A stretch of DNA of 64,000 bases, from positions 124,001-188,000 of the forward strand of contig CAYSII010000001.1 of NCBI GenBank assembly GCA_964431125.1. The letters are read 5' to 3'. A model generated the notes under the pieces. The model saw nothing but the letters and a program-made list of their open reading frames with translations. It did no database searches and had not been told where the DNA came from. The position numbers and the translations under genes were made by a program. Source of the stretch: Methanolinea_A sp964431125. GTDB taxonomy: Archaea > Halobacteriota > Methanomicrobia > Methanomicrobiales > Methanospirillaceae. This document shows, piece after piece, positions 62,440-64,000 of this stretch (positions within the stretch are counted from its first letter, which is position 1; every line of letters starts with the position of its first letter).

Positions 62440-62465
62440 TATTGCCAGGTCATGACATGGCAATA
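62440..62465. repeat. 26-bp palindrome in divergent promoter region
   Basis: TATTGCCA...TGGCAATA arms around GTCATGAC, symmetric throughout except for one mismatched pair. It lies about 25-60 bp upstream of the paaK TATA region, where an activator or repressor could bind. The rest of the gap 62286-62597 holds nothing else I can recognise. Confidence 0.55.
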
Positions 62466-62597
62466 GCGAACTGGAACTCGCACCTTAAAGATACCCCTCA
62501 CAACCTGAAAAACGATGCATTGATGTATCCACGACCGGTAAAAGAGTAGGATAGGCAGCCTCGTAATGTGTCTGGCAAAAAAGAGTAGAGTATCCTT

Positions 62598-63572
62598 ATG
62601 ACTGTTCCCTGGTACCTTGTCTCAGGGTTCGGGGCCCATATCAAGGCAACTCCCCGGGTTCTGATTGTTCAGAAACATGGCCGCACCGAGGAGATACCGC
62701 TCTCTTCAATGAAACACCTCCTCATCATGGGGGGCCACACCATTCATACCTCGGCAATCTCCCGCCTCCTTGCTGCAGGGTCTTCAGTCTCCCTCTTCGA
62801 GGCCGATGGTGAACCACTGGGTTCCTTCCGGCCCTTCGGCTTTCATTATGACGAGGTTGTCCGCGAGGCACAACTGCGCACCTTTCCCCATTCTCCGGCA
62901 CTTGCGATAGCGAAGGGGAGTTCCCAGGCCCGGATTCTCTCTCTGGTCAGGTTGCAGGAGAATATGGACCATCCTCTCTTTTACGAAGGAGAGCTCGAGA
63001 TACTCGAGAAAAGCCTTGCAGAACTTGAGTACCTCGTCCGGCTTGAAGAGATAAGGAGGGTGCACCGGCTCATATCCGACATGTACTACGAGATTCTTGC
63101 ACGGACAGTACCTCCGGACCTCGGCTTCCGCCGGAGGACCAGGAGACCCCATACAGACGTTGTCAACACCATGCTCTCCTTTGGATACGGGCTCCTCTTT
63201 GGAAATGTGCGTGTTGCAATTATCGGGGCACACCTCGATCCGGATATCGGTTATCTCTTCCGGGGAGCAGCCGGGCTCGTCAATGATCTCTGCGATCCTT
63301 TCCGGCCTGTGATGGTTGATAATCCTGTCTGTGCACTTGCAAGAGAGGAGCTCTCTTCAGACCTTTTTGAATGCAGCCAGGATCGGTGTATCCTCTCGGA
63401 CGAACTGGTGCAGACCCTTATCAGGCGACTGGCGCAAACAATCCGTCAGGATACAATCGATATGCACATTTCTGCCCTGAAGGACTCCCTGATGAAAAAA
63501 ACTGATTTTATCGTCCACATTCCCGAGCCGGCGTCACTCGGCCGGGCGGACGACCGAAAAGTCCGGGAATGA
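62598..63572 (+). CDS. cas1: Stand-alone Cas1-like protein, catalytic His replaced
   Basis: 324 residues matching Cas1 along its length: N-terminal HGRTEEIPLSSMKHLLIMGG, SISRLLAAGSSV-like strand region and the C-terminal RRPHTDVVNTMLSFGYGLL followed by HLDPDIGYLF and DLCDPFRPVMVD. Of the three metal ligands, a Glu (150 or 151) and Asp230 appear kept, but the His expected after LDP-x-IGYL is Phe221. No CRISPR array, cas2 or other cas gene, DNA polymerase or terminal repeats are in the window, so it is not a casposon here. Cas1-solo proteins are known in Methanomicrobiales; role unknown. Confidence 0.85.
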   Translation: MTVPWYLVSGFGAHIKATPRVLIVQKHGRTEEIPLSSMKHLLIMGGHTIHTSAISRLLAAGSSVSLFEADGEPLGSFRPFGFHYDEVVREAQLRTFPHSPALAIAKGSSQARILSLVRLQENMDHPLFYEGELEILEKSLAELEYLVRLEEIRRVHRLISDMYYEILARTVPPDLGFRRRTRRPHTDVVNTMLSFGYGLLFGNVRVAIIGAHLDPDIGYLFRGAAGLVNDLCDPFRPVMVDNPVCALAREELSSDLFECSQDRCILSDELVQTLIRRLAQTIRQDTIDMHISALKDSLMKKTDFIVHIPEPASLGRADDRKVRE

Positions 63573-63809
63573 CCTGAAGGGTATCTCGCAGATCTCCATC
63601 TCCCTGATGTGGGCCCGTGGACACCCGTAGATCATGGATGCAAACTTGTCGAGGGTCAATGTATCCCCGCTTGCAGTGATCCTGACGGACCCATCCGGGA
63701 GGTTCATCACTTCTCCCCTGATGCAGAGTTTTCCGGCGATTTGACGCACACAGTTCCGGAGGCCGACTCTCTGAACTCTCCCCGTCAGGCGAATCTCTAT
63801 CGTCTTCAT
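63534..63809 (-). CDS. acyP: Acylphosphatase
   Basis: 91 residues: GRVQRVGLRNCVRQIA and MNLPDGSVRI match the acylphosphatase active-site Arg and Asn region (usual GRVQGVGFR and NLPDGxVE). ATG 63809 has a good ribosome site; a longer frame to 63899 is rejected because a TATA box at 63902-63910 would start transcription inside it. Overlaps cas1 tail-to-tail by 39 bp. Confidence 0.85.
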   Translation of the reverse strand: MKTIEIRLTGRVQRVGLRNCVRQIAGKLCIRGEVMNLPDGSVRITASGDTLTLDKFASMIYGCPRAHIREMEICEIPFRSFPDFSVVRPAE

Positions 63810-63965
63810 TCCGCCCATCTCCTCCCGGGATACCGCACGCAAGATCTCTCGTGTATCTGCCACGCGATCTGTTATCTGTATTTCCATCCGCAGCGACATG
63901 TATTATATAGCATCATATGGTTTATATTTGGAATATACAGGTTTCCGGTTGAGGGATACATCGCT

Positions 63966-64000
63966 CTACCTGCGAACGAGATCCATTAATTCTTCGTAGA
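63966..64000 (-). CDS. Partial gene end at window edge
   Basis: The last bases on the minus strand encode a short C-terminal tail YEELMDLVRR followed by TAG. It is protein-like but too short to identify; the rest lies outside the window. Confidence 0.3.
   Translation of the reverse strand, partial: YEELMDLVRR

Noticed and set aside
62286..64000. Casposon or CRISPR locus around the cas1-like gene
   Set aside because: No terminal inverted repeats, family B polymerase, cas2 or repeat-spacer array is visible in this part of the window.

Overview
The window is GC-rich archaeal DNA from a hydrogenotrophic methanogen, most likely a member of the Methanomicrobiales. The evidence is a set of methanogenesis genes (ftr, mch, methanogenesis marker proteins 11 and 12, coenzyme B genes, a methanopterin gene), archaeal information-processing genes (EF-1alpha, S10, L7Ae/S28e/L24e, Orc1/Cdc6, EndA), archaeal promoters, CetZ, Agl23 and a DUF3821 surface protein typical of that order. 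Genes are densely packed, often overlapping by 4 bp (ATGA/GTGA). No rRNA, insertion sequence or CRISPR array was seen, and only one tRNA gene (Val, UAC).

Layout. 1-8.8 kb: ftr, then a tight operon of mmp11, a radical SAM protein, an IorA-like TPP enzyme, aksA, aksD, aksE, an unknown gene and aksF. This is the chain-elongation pathway to 2-oxosuberate for coenzyme B, with four poorly characterised proteins embedded in it. 8.8-19 kb: a CheY-like regulator, endonuclease IV, tRNA endonuclease, trpS, pheS and pheT, hisF, S-adenosyl/inosyl-homocysteine hydrolase and an Ogg-type glycosylase. 19-22.6 kb: lipoproteins (one an FKBP), nifB, an 0.8-kb gene-poor AT-rich stretch and tRNA-Val. 22.6-31.4 kb: methyltransferase, mch, orc1/cdc6, a zinc-ribbon protein, a chorismate lyase-RFAP synthase fusion (methanopterin), apgM, a small exporter, galE and mmp12. 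31.4-38.9 kb: porCDAB, a response regulator, thrC, nitrilase, ndk and the ribosomal cluster L24e/S28e/L7Ae.

38.9-50.1 kb: membrane and glycan genes (DUF2298, flippase-like, GT2, FAD oxidoreductase, Agl23) around cetZ and a coiled-coil membrane protein, then rps10 and tuf. 50.2-57 kb: a small Cys protein, a sulfite-reductase-like protein, cobS/cobZ/cobT-like cobamide genes, GuaAA, a Cys-cluster protein, a TraB-family protein and a DUF3821 surface protein. 57-64 kb: nitroreductase, an HPS-RraA fusion, ACT protein, two PaaK-type CoA ligases, a stand-alone Cas1 whose catalytic His appears replaced, and acylphosphatase.

The most interesting region is the mmp11-aks operon. Its IorA-like TPP enzyme lacks a ferredoxin domain and is translationally coupled to aksA, which makes it a candidate for the unassigned 2-oxosuberate decarboxylation in coenzyme B synthesis. 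The radical SAM protein, Mmp11 and the 266-residue unknown protein are candidates for neighbouring unassigned steps. All functions are inferred from sequence recognition without database searches.
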